Part shown: positions 10,869-21,768 of the stretch, piece after piece
Numbering within the stretch: position 1 is the stretch's first letter
Layout of the letters: the number at the start of each line of letters is the position of its first letter
Assembly (NCBI RefSeq): GCF_030411735.1
Contig: NW_026848153.1
Location: 186,001-250,000 of the forward strand
From: Phialemonium atrogriseum
Lineage: Eukaryota; Ascomycota; Sordariomycetes; Cephalothecales; Cephalothecaceae
Reading direction: 5' to 3'
Length of the DNA: 64,000 nt
Program-made: the position numbers and the translations under genes
The notes under the pieces: model-generated
Told to the model about the DNA's origin: nothing
The model's database searches: none
What the model saw: the letters and a program-made list of their open reading frames with translations, nothing else

Positions 10869-12450
10869 CTAATATTGCCACACAGCCTTGCCGTTATCAT
10901 TGACGATGGTTTTCCTTGACAGGACCTCTTCGACGACCTCCTTCACACCTTGCTTGCCCTTCTTCTTCTCAATGAAATGCTTCACCACCTCGCCCCGGCT
11001 CATCGTACCCTCCATCACGACCCGCTCAACATAATGCTCACTCGGCAATCCGAGATGGTTATTTGGGTATTCGCGGAAGTCGGAATCGTTCAGGAGAGCT
11101 AGTTTATCCGTATCCTTGGATTCTTGGAAGAATGGCTCGCTCACGTTGTCCTCCGGCTTGATGGCCTCCAGCGATGGTGGCTGCCATTGTGGTGTGCCTC
11201 TCGGTTTCCGGATAAGCAATGCTGATACACCCTCGGTGAAATCATGGTGTCGCATAAATTTTGCAGCAATCTGGTGCTCCCTCCTGAACGTCTCGGCGAT
11301 GGACCACTTCCTGCCAATCTGCATCTGCCTCAGGCTCACGTGAACCGCGGTCGGGGATCTCTCGTGGAGTGTCTTGATCGTCTTTTCCGCCCACTGCCCG
11401 ACTGTGCTGTTCTCTGCCTTCGTCTCCTGCTCGAGGGCTTTGATGATCGCGGGCACATTATCGTGGCTGAAGCAACGGTCGATAGCACTGCGCAGCTCTC
11501 CAGCCAGCTGCATGGGCTGGTCATGCGGCAAGCCTGTGCTGAATTCTTCGATGGTTGAGCTAATGATCTCGAGTCTCCGCGTCAGGGGGTCGCTGTCCTT
11601 GAACCTGAGCTCCGCTAGGCGCGACTCCAGATTTGGCAGGCTGGTCGAATGCAGGTAATGAGTCGCGACTCCAGAGTAGAACACATTGACACCCTTTAAC
11701 CTGTCGCTCGTCAGGGCGAGATATGTTCCCGTCGCACCAGCCATTCTGGGCAGGAAGAATGAGGCCCCGACGTCAGGGAAAAAGCCAATGGTCGTCTCTG
11801 GCATGGCAAAAAGCGTCCGTTCAGTGGCGATCCTGATTGGCGCGTGGACGCTTAGTCCGACACCACCTCCCATCGTGATGCCATCCATGAATGCAACGTA
11901 TGGTTTTTCGTATGTCGCAATCAGATGATCAAGCTTATATTCCAGGGCAAAGTAGTCCGTTGACCTTTTTTGGCCTTCTGGGCCGGTCTCGTTTGCCTGT
12001 GCAAGAGCCTTGACATCCCCTCCGGCGCAAAACGCTTTCTCCCCAGCTCCTTTCATAACGATCACGTTCGCCATATCGGACTTCTGCCACTCGAGTAATC
12101 TCGGCGCAATTTTCCTGGCCATCGATCCGTTCAGGGAGTTGAGTTGGGCCGGTCGGTTGAGCTCAATCGTTCGGAGTCCGTATAAGCTGTTGAAAAGAAC
12201 ATCTTCGGGTTCGTCCCCCGGAACCTCGCGGAAGATTTCGGCCATCGATTGGGTTGACATCTATAAAAAATAAATGGTAAGCAAAATAGGGCTTGCGAGG
12301 CTGGTGGAATAGCAGTACCAGTGCTCTATGCTTGGGGGCATGCTGTGAGAGGATCTTCGCTCGAAGAGGCATGGCAAAGCTAACTCTGCAGCCCCGACAG
12401 GCAGCCGATGCTGCTGGTCTAGCTCGACTGATAATCACCGTGGAGAACAT
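10869..12450 (-). CDS. 3-hydroxyisobutyryl-CoA hydrolase, mitochondrial
   Basis: Two exons, 12450-12319 and 12260-10869, with a 58-bp intron, encode 507 residues. The enzyme hydrolyses 3-hydroxyisobutyryl-CoA in valine catabolism and belongs to the enoyl-CoA hydratase/isomerase (crotonase) superfamily. Diagnostic segments are AFCAGGDVKAL (oxyanion-hole Gly), MGGGVGLSVH and MPETTIGFFPDVGASFFLPR, all in the hydrolase branch rather than simple hydratases. The first exon (44 residues) is rich in Arg, Ala and Ser and lacks acidic residues, as a mitochondrial presequence does; that is why I include it and do not start at the ATG at 12260. It is divergently arranged with the SmD2 gene, with 447 bp between start codons. 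Confidence 0.9.
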
Positions 12451-12897
12451 CTAAAAGTCAATTCCTGTAAGCCCCAGGACCATAGTCTGGAATTGGTGGT
12501 TTGAGAAGCTTCCCAAGGACGGTGTTATAGGTATACGAACTCGGCAGGTCGGCAATGCTTTTCCATGATGCAGCTAAACCGAGCTCCTAGCGGCGATTTT
12601 TCGAGCCATGCGTACAATCTGCGACCGAGAGGGACGGGACCGATTGACTGTCGCCGGGCCTATAATTTTCCCCCTTTGCAGGTGTGGGGCCTACCTTGAC
12701 ACAGCTCCTCCAATCAGACCCAGCTTTTCCCCAAGCTCTCCCAAGAAAACTTCAGCCTTGCCATTTTCATTCAACCTCCCCCACTACAACAATTCGACAT
12801 CACCATTGTCGTTCAATATCGCCCACACCAGCCATTTACAATCCTACCGTCGCCATTTTTATTTAACATCCACCAGGAGGCATTGCACATTTTGACA
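12451..12897. promoter_or_regulatory. Bidirectional promoter region between hydrolase and SmD2 genes
   Basis: 447 bp separate two divergent start codons (12450 minus, 12898 plus). The 180 bp before the SmD2 ATG are C/A- and pyrimidine-rich with no clear TATA box, as is common in fungal housekeeping leaders. No individual binding site is claimed. Confidence 0.5.
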
Positions 12898-13503
12898 ATG
12901 GCGGACGCAAAGATTCAGTTAGTGTACACCCTGCAGATGGTTACCGGTTGACAATATTAACATTCTCGCAGGGAGCTTCTTACCAAGCACCGGAACGAGC
13001 TCACGTTTGTGGCCCTGTCCCAGCTCCGTGACCACTTGATACTGACCGATCGGTAGCGAGTACGAGATAGCACAGCTAGAGGAGCACGAGTTCAATGCCG
13101 GCCCTCTGTAAGGCCCCGCCCCGCCTTGGTCGTTCATGATGCACGAGGCTAACGAGATGACCGCAGCTCGATCCTACAGACCGCCGTACGAAGCCATAAC
13201 CAGGTCCTCATAAGTTTGCGAAATTCGAGGAAGATCCTCGCTCGGGTGAAGGCATTCGACCGGCATTGCAACATGATCTTGGAGAATGCCAAAGAGATGT
13301 GGACGGAGACCCCGAGACTCGCCAACGGGAAGAAGGGAAAGGCTGTGAACAAGGATAGGTTTATCAGCAAGATGTGCGTGCTTGAATCTTGGGGGGCGAT
13401 TTACGTCCGCCCCTGGGGGGAGCGTCCTTTTGTGAGCCACTTGCTAACGTTCGCCCGCAGGTTCTTGAGAGGAGACTCGGTTGTTCTGGTTCTGCTAAGT
13501 TAA
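12898..13503 (+). CDS. SMD2: Small nuclear ribonucleoprotein Sm D2
   Basis: Five exons, 12898-12917, 12972-13004, 13057-13107, 13167-13373 and 13461-13503, give 117 residues. SmD2 is a subunit of the heptameric Sm ring around U1, U2, U4 and U5 snRNAs in the spliceosome. The Sm1 motif spans NHQVLISLRNSRKILARVKAFDRHCNM and the neighbouring residues; the Sm2 motif ends with KMFLRGDSVVLVLLS. The segment EMWTETPRLANGKKGKAVNKDR is the characteristic SmD2 loop. All four introns have GT-AG ends, and every joint restores a conserved residue. The first three exons are only 20, 33 and 51 nt. Confidence 0.95.
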
Positions 13504-13796
13504 TGGGACTCGTCGTGATGGTGCGGTTTCGGTTTGGCATTAAAATACGCTGATATGTGGGGCAACGGTCATTCGAATAGGGTTAAATGGGCGTTGAAAT
13601 GACGGTGGTTCTATTTTTCGGTGAACATGAACACGATGAAATACCCCAAAAGGCTGTTCTCTCATATCCAACAGTTTTCCACCCTAGAGATATTCTACCT
13701 TAACCTTGCCTCCCTGGCTAAAGCGAGCCACTCAAGGCATACAGTACATGTACGACAGATCTATCCTGCCTCAACAACTTAGCCTTTCTCACGACC

Positions 13797-15637
13797 TTAC
13801 TCCACAGCTTTCAGGCCGGCCAGGCCAAGGAAGAAGCTGGCCAAGCCCCAGGCGCCGGGATCTGGGACTTCCTCGAACCCGGAGCCACCAACATATACCG
13901 TCCTCCCGAGACTCGCCTTCATGCCCTTAGTCCCCTCGGCGGCGTCCTTAGATGCCTCAGCCGCCTGCTTCACATCGCCAGTCTTGCCAAGCACCTCGAC
14001 GAAGGGATGCAGGGCGTCTACGAGTGTGCGGTCGCCCGGTCTTGCGGGTGTGTACTTAGACAGAGCCTCCAGGCTCTGCTTCAGCGCTGCGGCCCAGATC
14101 TTGGGTGATGCCTCACCTGAACCCTGAGTGCGGAGCGAATGGACGAGGGAGTTCAGGAAGATGGCGTATAGTGCTCCTGATGTGCCATCCATTGACCTCT
14201 CCACAACGGGCACGATGTTGGCGACGTCAACGACGGCGTCTCCCGAAAGCGGGGTAGTGGACAGATGTTCCAGTATCGCTGATAGATGTAAGCTCGGAAG
14301 ACCACGACACGCGAGGGCTAGATAGGGGTGGCTAAGGGGTACAGTATTTACTTGCCTTCCGCGCCTCTCTTGAGGCCAATACCGCAGTCGCCATCGCCAA
14401 CAACGGTGTCGTACCGTGTGACATCGGGCTCGACCGAAATAACGCTCTTGAGAGCGGCTGTCAACGCTGCCTGAGACGATTTCGCATCCGCCGTCAGTCC
14501 ACTGGAACGGATCTGATCGCCGGATGTCGCCTTATCCTCTCTCGTTGCCGTATTCTTCGCTTCCCAGGTTTGCTTGGAAATAGGAGAACTCCAGCCAGTA
14601 GCTTCGCAGGGATAGTCCAGAAGATCTATCATGCTAGGGCCGCCGATTTCAGTGTTGACGACGTTGAGCAGAGTGATGCTGAATCCCAGCCCATTCAGAC
14701 TCGTCATGTAGGTGCCACTGAGGATGCGGACGGGGCGGATGCCGTAGCTCTTCTCCAGCTGCGAGACGACCTCGGCGGTGACGCCACCCATCTCGAGGAC
14801 GCTGACGCCGCCGAGATTGTTCACCATCAGGACGACCTCGTTCGAATTGACGTTCAAGAAAGCCCGGTCCTGGTCGTTCTGATCCAGCAACTGCGCCAGC
14901 ATCGTGCCCACCAGCTCCGGCAGCTCGACCTTCTCCTTGCCCGACCCGGGCTCGTTGTGGATGCCCATTCCGATCTCAACCTCACCGACCTTGAGGTGGC
15001 CCGCGTCCTCCGCACTCGGCGGGGCCCGTCCGGGGACGTGGACGTGCTCGAGGCTGGCGCCAACGCTGACGAGGTTCTGGGCCGCGAGCCCCGCGACGCG
15101 CGCGACGTCGTCGAGGCTCCTCCCCTGAGCGGCCAGGGCGCCGGCGATCTTGTGCACCAGGACGGTGCCCGCGATGCCGCGGCGGCCGACCTTGCCGGCG
15201 GCGGCGCGCCCCACGCCGACGTCGTCGCCCACGACGACCATCTCGACGGCCGCGCCGGCCGCGCGGGCCTTCTCGACCGCGACGCCGAAGTTGAGCACGT
15301 CGCCCGTGTAGTTCATCACCGTCACCAGGACGCCGGCGTCGCCGTCCACGCGCGACGTGATAGCCGCCCGGACCTGCTCGGCGCTTGGGCTCGCGAAGAT
15401 GGTGCCCGCCACGGCGGCGCTCAGGAGGCCCGGCCCCACCATGGAGGCGAAGGAGGGCTCATGCCCGGAGCCGCCGCCGCTGATGATGGAGACCTGCTGC
15501 TTGGAGCTGTTGCTCGGCCGGCGGTAGACGATCTTGTTGTCGGCGTCGAGGGCGACGCCGGGGTTGGTGAGGGTGATCGACCGGAGGGCCGAGTTCACCA
15601 GGTGGGTGGGGTCGTTGATGAAGTGCTTGGCCGACAT
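13797..15637 (-). CDS. DAK1: Dihydroxyacetone kinase
   Basis: Two exons, 15637-14356 and 14278-13797, give 587 residues, typical of ATP-dependent fungal Dak proteins. The enzyme phosphorylates dihydroxyacetone to DHAP in glycerol and formaldehyde detoxification metabolism in the cytosol. The DhaK domain (about residues 1-340) has SIISGGGSGHEPSF and the GIHNEPG segment near residue 225, whose His binds substrate covalently. The DhaL domain starts at about 380 with DTVVGDGDCGIGLKRGAE (metal-binding Asp residues) and MDGTSGALYAIFL. The intron (14355-14279) has a GC donor (AG|GCAAGT) and CAG acceptor. The GT donor a few bases downstream would shift the frame, while the GC choice restores the conserved RGAEAIL joint. 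Confidence 0.92.
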
Positions 15638-16535
15638 TGTGTCGTTGTCTTGCCTTCCCTGCCTACCTGCCTTTTCTGGGTAGGTGGTGTTAAAGAGAGC
15701 AGGGTTGAGTGTCTGTCGCAGAGGTGGGGTCTCGGCGAAGGGGAGAAGGGATAGGGAGGATAGGGGACCTCAATGGCTACGGGAATAGCAATCAAATTAA
15801 ATAAATCGATGGCAAAGTTCGCGAAGAATTGTGTATCTACCTATGACCTATCTACCCTACTAATATAGAGGAGCTTAGGAAAAGCCCCTCAATGGGGCCC
15901 AGTTAGTTGAGCCCGGCAGAGCCATCGCGCGGTGAGGTGGGGTGACGTCGGCATAGACAGGCGCGGGGTTTAGTTTACACAATGGCATGTGATGAGTCAC
16001 GTGATACACTCTGTTGGTGTCCCGCTTGGCAACAAAAGGGGGGGAGCCCATATTTGGAGTTGGAGTGTTGGACCACGTACCTTCTTGGATCTGAGGGGAA
16101 CAACGACAATACCCCATCCGGATTTACTTAGCATTTGGGGCAATTGCGAAGCCTGCCTTGAGCTCAATGCTTGAGTGGCGAGCCTAAAAGGGCGGCATTG
16201 GCACGCCTCCGGGCGTGTTATCGAGGCAGGAGTTCGAAAAGTGAAAATGACTGGTATATGGCTAAATCGGTGTGGTTTGAGATTCTAGCATCTATCCGCC
16301 TGTGGTGTCCATTCCCAGCTCCCAAGCCTTTCAGACCTGTAAAGTCCTGGTCTGGAAGTCAAGCCTATCGAGACGTGAGGCCAGACATATCATTCTCAGT
16401 CATGAGAAAACGCATATTCTGTGTGTAGTACCTTACCAATGGTACTCTCTGCCTCCGATCCAGCTCCTGTTAGGCAAACTTATAATTTCCCCTTAAATTG
16501 TGACAAGGGACTCTACAGCAACGGCGCCGGTCGAC
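15638..16535. other. Intergenic region upstream of the DAK gene
   Basis: This contains the minus-strand DAK promoter. A TCACGTGA palindrome lies at about 15993-16000, the shape of a bHLH E-box. No gene is seen up to the decayed fragments that begin near 16536. Confidence 0.4.
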
Positions 16536-16950
16536 ATGGCGAGAGCCTCACCTTACGACGTTGACTACGACGTTGACTACGACGTTGACTTCTGGCTGAT
16601 ACACATAACCGACGAGGGCTGCGATTTCATAATCCGAAACAACAATGGGCGGCTCTTCTACCTCCACTTCGACCCGTCTCGATTCTGTTAGTCCCACAAG
16701 GTGACAGAGGGTACTTCAAGTACCTCAACATGCTATGATCTGGCGTGAAAAGGATGGATGATTTCTATCTGCAAGACACTTGTGACTGGCTGTTGAAGCC
16801 GTTAGAGCCTCTGATTACTCAACTGGCGGGGGTACCTCCTCCCCAGGCACTGGTCTGCTGCAAACATGGCATTGTTCAGGATGGGAACCATTACCATCGC
16901 TGGTATATCGGTCTCGGGAATTCCACCATGCTTTCCATTTCAGGTTCGGG
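16536..16950 (+). pseudogene. Decayed fragments resembling a fungal protein-kinase-like gene
   Basis: A start-like ATG at 16536 leads into a coding-looking stretch, YDVD repeats and then FWLIHITDEGCDFIIRNNN plus GRLFYLHFDPSRF, before a stop at 16689. About 20 bp further, in another frame, DRGYFKYLNML is followed by an in-frame TGA, then SGVKRMDDFYLQDTCDWLL and KPLEPLITQLA. A piece like ALVCCKHGIVQDGN follows near 16840. The order of these pieces resembles a family of kinase-like hypothetical proteins that I know from Sordariomycetes. A frameshift and a stop (TGA in place of a probable CGA or TGG) indicate a broken copy. I cannot show a full kinase domain here. Confidence 0.4.
16554..16589 (+). 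repeat. 12-bp tandem repeat, three perfect copies
   Basis: TACGACGTTGAC is repeated at 16554, 16566 and 16578, encoding Tyr-Asp-Val-Asp three times in the frame of the decayed fragment. It is probably a slippage expansion within the former coding region. Confidence 0.85.
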
Positions 16951-16974
16951 CTCGCTGGCTGTGACGCTCGCATC

Positions 16975-17560
16975 TCAATCGCTATCCTTGAGGGACAACT
17001 CGTGAATCGTGATCCCGGCGTCCGGCTCCTGGTCGCACTCCATGGTCTCGTCGAAGTCTCCTTCTTGAGGATTCAGAACCCAGGTATGGCGTTGCTCCTG
17101 CCGGTAGTCGATCTCGAAGCGGTCGTCGAGTTGGAGGACCTGCCATGGGAGGCTTCGAAGAGCCTCTAACAGCCCCTGTTAGCTCACCACTTCCCCTATT
17201 TCGCAGATGCCTGCTTGCGTAAGGTCTGATGCCTACTCAACAGGGAACCATAATCCTCCAAAGTCGTAACTTTGACCCAAGTTGTACCATATCGCAGCGG
17301 CCCTTGGCAGAATTCAGGGGGTGTGTGGCGTGGCTCCTGCTCCCTCTTCCTGACCTCTTTCAGAAACAGCTCCTTCATCCAGCTATGCAGCTTGCCCTCG
17401 GAGCGATCGGGTACCTACAGTAGATCAGCCAGCGTTCTGACCTTCTTGATGATACGTACGCCTTTGATGATGATATACCAAGGGCCTGAATCACCAGCAG
17501 GCCTGACCCTGCCCCAAAAGGATTTCGTTGACATTATTCCGTACGAGGCAAACGTTTATG
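16975..17560 (-). pseudogene. Decayed coding fragments on the minus strand, family unknown
   Basis: Two coding-looking blocks occur in different frames. The upstream block (about 17560-17196) reads IIIKGVRIIKKVRTLADLL, then TAG, then VPDRSEGKLHSWMKEL and, further on, YGTTWVKVTTLEDYGSLLS. The downstream block (about 17175-16975) includes LRSLPWQVLQLDDRFEIDY and EGDFDETMECDQEPDAG and ends in TGA. The internal TAG at about 17415-17417 is one C-to-T change from CAG. An intron joining the blocks is possible (a CTAACAG acceptor lies just before the second), but I see no matching GT donor. I do not recognise the family. Confidence 0.35.
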
Positions 17561-18565
17561 GCGAAGGTAGCAATTGGGAGAAGAAAGTAATAGGGAGGGA
17601 GTCCCCTTTATAGTAGATATTGCACCATGCTCCAGTCGACTAGATCGAGTCAGATCGATTCTTTTTCGCCTCGATGACCCAGACCGGTCGAAGCATGGCA
17701 TCACTCGACTCCCTCGGGCTGGCTAGCATCAGTGAGGAAGTACCTGAATTAGCACCAGTGAATCTATCCCCTGCGACTAGTGAGGTGTGACGGAGCCAGG
17801 TAAGCTTGTACACATTCATGGAGGAAAGAGTAGAAAAGGGGCTGAATCACATGCAGCCCCTGAGATACCGACTGAGATGGGGGCTGAGAGAAAGGAAGCC
17901 GTTTACAGAATTAAAAAAGGACAAAGTTGTGCGAGCCATGTATGTGATTAGATGGAATAATCTCCCAGTCCCAGGTGGACAAAATGGACCAAGGTTGAAT
18001 AGTCCCGCCCGCTCAGGGGCTATAGAATCCCGACAAGCCCTGCTTTCAACGCCATTGCGAGTCGTCTAAACCATGGCGATATTGCCTGCAGGATACCAGG
18101 CTCCATTTCTCCCTGGGTTCCCTAGGGAGGATGACGCCTTCGTGGCAGAGAAGGGCCCCGGCCATCAACGGCCAAGTGGGTTAGATATTCTGATACGGCG
18201 CATTTACAAGGTCGACGGCCATGCCATCGCGAACCTAGACGCAGCATACGACACATAAAAGTAAATATCTAGATTCTGGCAAGGGTTGAACTCAAAATAT
18301 CCACATTATCTTCAAGATTTAGATCGCCAGGCCTTGGCCCAGCACGTTTCTAAATATAGAGTGGTTCCAAAAAACATTGCCTGCGCCGGACCTCCCCCAA
18401 CACCCCAATCATTATGCATGGCTTTCAAAGCTGATGACGAGTCCCGCATAAACGCCAGCCAGATGAACCTAGTCCATGAAGTATGACCAAGAAACGCCAA
18501 TTCCCCCCCCCCAAAAAAAAACCCCAGAGAGTTATGATGCCGCCAATGCTTTGTGCGAGGGCCGC
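17561..18565. other. Gene-poor region downstream of the Dfg5-like gene
   Basis: Short plus-strand frames (about 17806-18069 and 18073-18258) have no recognisable domain. Homopolymer runs of C and A at about 18506-18524 are present. This may contain further decayed sequence of the same accessory block as 16.5-17.6 kb, but I cannot support a gene. Confidence 0.4.
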
Positions 18566-20052
18566 CTACTTCATCACGAACAGGCTCCCTCCAACGATGC
18601 TCAAGACGATAGCCGTAGTCAAGAAGCCAGCCGCGACGCGGTCGCCCACCGTGATGGGCGCCAGCTGCGTGATGGGCGAGGTGGTCTGGGTGCCGGCATT
18701 GACGTCGCCCTTGGAGGTGCCGCCGGTCGTCGCCGTGACGGGGGCGGCGACGCCCTTGCCGACGAGCGTGTACATGACGGCGGACAGGGCGTTCATCTGC
18801 TGGCCCACGCCGACGGCGCCGTCGAAGGACCCGACGTCCCACCTCGTGCCGCACGCCGTCCCCGGCCGGCCGCTGAAGCCCTGCGCGGGGGATCCCGTGC
18901 ACGACTGGGCCGCCGCCGCAGCGCTCGTCCGGATCAGGGAGCTGATGGCGTCGAACGTGAAGGGGGCCATCTGCGTCGTGCGCGCCATCCACCGGAGCAG
19001 GTATCCCTTGAAGCTCTGCTGGTCGACGTCGCAGCGCCCCACGCTCTCGCACGCCCGCTCGGCGGCGATGCCGCTGTTGTTGAAGAACCGCCCCTTGGTG
19101 GTGTCGAGGATGCCCTGTACCCGGCCCCTCCAGACATCGGATCCTTCGGTGACGTTGTACATGACGGCAGCTCCGTGGAGGAAGATACCGGCATTGTAGG
19201 TCCACTGGATCGTGTCCAGATGGGTGCAATTGTCCTTGCCCGTCACCGAGGCACCATCGTAGATCTTGAAATCGGGAGTGATCAACCCCACCTCGACTTC
19301 CCAATCGAAGACCTTCTCGGCCCACTCGGCGTATGTCTGGTTGCCAGTATACCGGGCGAGCCGCGAGGCAAGATTGAAGAAGCATCCATTGGAAATGGAG
19401 TTTTTGTAATTGAAGCCATTGTTGAAAGTAAAAATCTGCCACCGCAGCCCACCGTTGCAAGTCTCCGGGTCCCACCGAGTGGCGTACTGGTTGAAGACTG
19501 CCTGCGCAAGAGCGAGCCATTGGGGTTGGTCCGCAGGAGGGTTCGGGAAGTTGTTCTCGGCGGCGGACATGGCGGCTAAGGCCCAGAACCCTTGATCGTC
19601 GTTGCCCTCGGTTCGTGTCTGGTTTTTGGGCATGAAGTCTCGGTCATCACCGACCTGATGGAGCATGGCCTGTGTGATAACCTTGTTATATGTCGTGTCT
19701 CCGGTCAGGGACCAGTAGTCGATGAGGGTCCCAAACATGGCCCCGGCTTCCCACCCTGTAACTGAATGTTAGCTCGCGCAGCTGGACGGGGAAGCGGAGA
19801 CCGGCATACAGAAGTACGGATCCGGGAGGTTTCCCGGGACATCGCCCGTATTGTTTCCGGTATAATACTTCATCAGCCCAAATGCTATTGTGCTAGCAGC
19901 TGAATTTACCGATGCTGCAAAGCGTGGTCAGCTCTGTTTCCTTAACCCACCAACGAGGTAAACAAACCGGCATTGTCCAGTGTCAATTCAATGGCGTTTG
20001 TTGAATGGGCAAGGAGGCAGAAGGTGCCCGCAGCTCTCAGGAATCCCCTCAT
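18566..20052 (-). CDS. Dcw1/Dfg5-type mannan endo-1,6-alpha-mannosidase (GH76), GPI-anchored
   Basis: Three exons, 20052-19968, 19914-19810 and 19755-18566, with 53- and 54-bp introns, give 459 residues. GH76 Dcw1/Dfg5 proteins process GPI-anchored glycoproteins and link them to the wall, and are needed for wall growth. Exon 1 begins with a short signal peptide (MRGFLRAAGTFCLLAHSTNA), and mature sequence starts IELTL. Conserved segments are TIAFGLMKYYTGN, PYFWWEAGAMFGTLIDYW, EGNDDQGFWALAAM (with the catalytic Asp pair) and GLRWQIFTFNNGFNYKNSIS. The C-terminus has a Ser/Thr/Gly-rich linker and a hydrophobic tail (AAGFLTTAIVLSIVGGSLF) fitting GPI attachment. Several N-x-S/T sites are present. 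The start at 20052 is the ATG that gives the signal peptide. Confidence 0.93.
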
Positions 20053-21768
20053 GCTGAAGAAAATTGGAGCTGGGAGATAGGGAAGAAGAGGAAGATAGAA
20101 ATGGTGCTCTAAAACGATTGTAAAAAAGTACGAGAAAGAAAGGTCATGCTCATGCAGAGATCCAGTCTGTGGTGGCAGCAACCAGTGAGTGAGGCAATAC
20201 GAAAGAAGCTCAGCCTGGGACTGCAAGTGGCTGGGAAAGGGTGCACAAGGAACAGGAAATAAGACGACAGGCAGTCAGTCGTGCAAAGGTACCCGACCTG
20301 GACAAGAAGGAGGGTCACAAAGAGGACAAAGAATGGAGAGAGATAGAAGTCGGAACGAAAGAAATGCCACACCGGGACCTGTGATGAAAGAAGGCAAGTA
20401 GAAGAACCAAAGCCTCGGAAAGTGAAGAGTAGAAGTGAGGAAACAAATGGAGAGGAAACAATAAAATAAGTTGAAATCATCTAGATCCTAACCGAACGTT
20501 TTGCTCCTGCAGACACGGACTCGGATCGCTCGACCGCAAAGAGTTCCTGCAATTTCGTCCGATCGAGACTCCATAGCTACTGAGTCTCGATTCACAGCTG
20601 GATGGATGGAGGCTGTGCAAAGGGGCGAGCTGAAACACGGACAGGCTTAGCAACCGCCAAAGCTTCGCTGCGGCTGTCTCAAAGCGCTGTGGCTGGCCCC
20701 TGCATGTGAACCCTGGATATAGGGATTCCCTGTTCTTAACGTATTACCACGTAATATTATTCCTGGTGCTGAACAGATAGGATCGTCTTATAATCCATAA
20801 ACGGGCACTTATTAATGAGCCAAGTCGAACCCTAAGGTGGTAATGCTTGATTGAGATAAGAATGACCCACCCTGAGGGTTGGGGTCACTGGGCGCCTTGT
20901 TGAAACAGAGGCGGGGCGGGTACGGGCGGGATAGCGCCGGGGGGTTTTTTAGGTTGATTCGGGGTCGTGGGCCAACCCACTTCCTTATCCTCAACCCCCT
21001 CGGGGACTAGCTATTTTTGTCGCCGCTTACTTGAGGTAAGTGGCTACACTTGTTCTTTGCTGGAAGGTCGTGTAGCGTTCATGTGGTCCATTGGGCAAAT
21101 ATCATATGTAGGAAAACTAAATAAGGCTTACTGTAGAGGGTAAAGGGCTTTGTCTTGGAGGGACTGGGGTCTCAACATAGTTGGACGACCCTCTGAGAGT
21201 TGTTGCTGAAGACAAGGATGAGAAGACCTTCGTAGTACTAGAAGTCTGGGAGGGACTGGTCTGACTGTGGTAGGACGACCGTCTGACTGAGGTTAGTTGA
21301 GGCAAGTAAAAGGAAAGGTGAATTGATCAAGACCATCTTAGGTTGCGCGATGTGTTGGGGGTAGGTTGACCACTTTCCGAGGGCGAGGTTTGGATCAGGA
21401 AGGCCGCGAGGTTGAGGGGCTTGAAGGATGAGAGAAAGAAGGAAATTCTCTGGTATTTTGAGGAAGGAGTTGGCATGTCTTTCTGAAAATAAATTCAAAC
21501 GTCAACCAAAGGTGGTGATTAATGTTATCTTGGGGGCCCAGTGTCACATAACTCTGCCGCCTGCGTTGCAACATTTGACAAACTAAACCTTACAGGTGAT
21601 AGCGTACAGCCAGCTTGCAGATCTGGCCTGGCAACTCCTCGCGGAATTCATCCAAATGGACGACGATAGTTCTATAGTAAGGCCGGGGGAGGGAATCTCC
21701 AGAGGTATCTCGAACTTAGCTTCCTGTAGAAGATCCTTAATAGGACCTTGGCCACATTGATGTTGTAA
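20053..21768. other. 1.7-kb intergenic region
   Basis: This lies between the start of the GH76 gene and the 3' end of the NAP gene, both on the minus strand. No gene is seen. It includes a purine-rich leader (20090-20470), and an imperfect direct repeat near 21.2 kb is listed separately. Confidence 0.45.
21157..21291. repeat. Imperfect direct repeat, two units about 92 bp apart
   Basis: A unit GGAGGGACTGG...TCT...GTTGGACGACC...TCTGA at 21157-21196 recurs with differences at 21249-21287. Both units share GGGACTGG and GGACGACC cores at the same spacing. This is a local duplication or degenerate repeat of unknown origin. Confidence 0.45.

Noticed and set aside
14570..15754. 394-codon open frame on the plus strand opposite the DAK gene
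   Set aside because: It is an antisense shadow of GC-rich DAK codons: composition is Asp/Ala/Gly/His-biased with no domain, while the minus strand encodes intact DhaK.
18476..19579. Long plus-strand frame opposite the GH76 gene
   Set aside because: It is a shadow of high-GC coding sequence on the other strand, without motifs.
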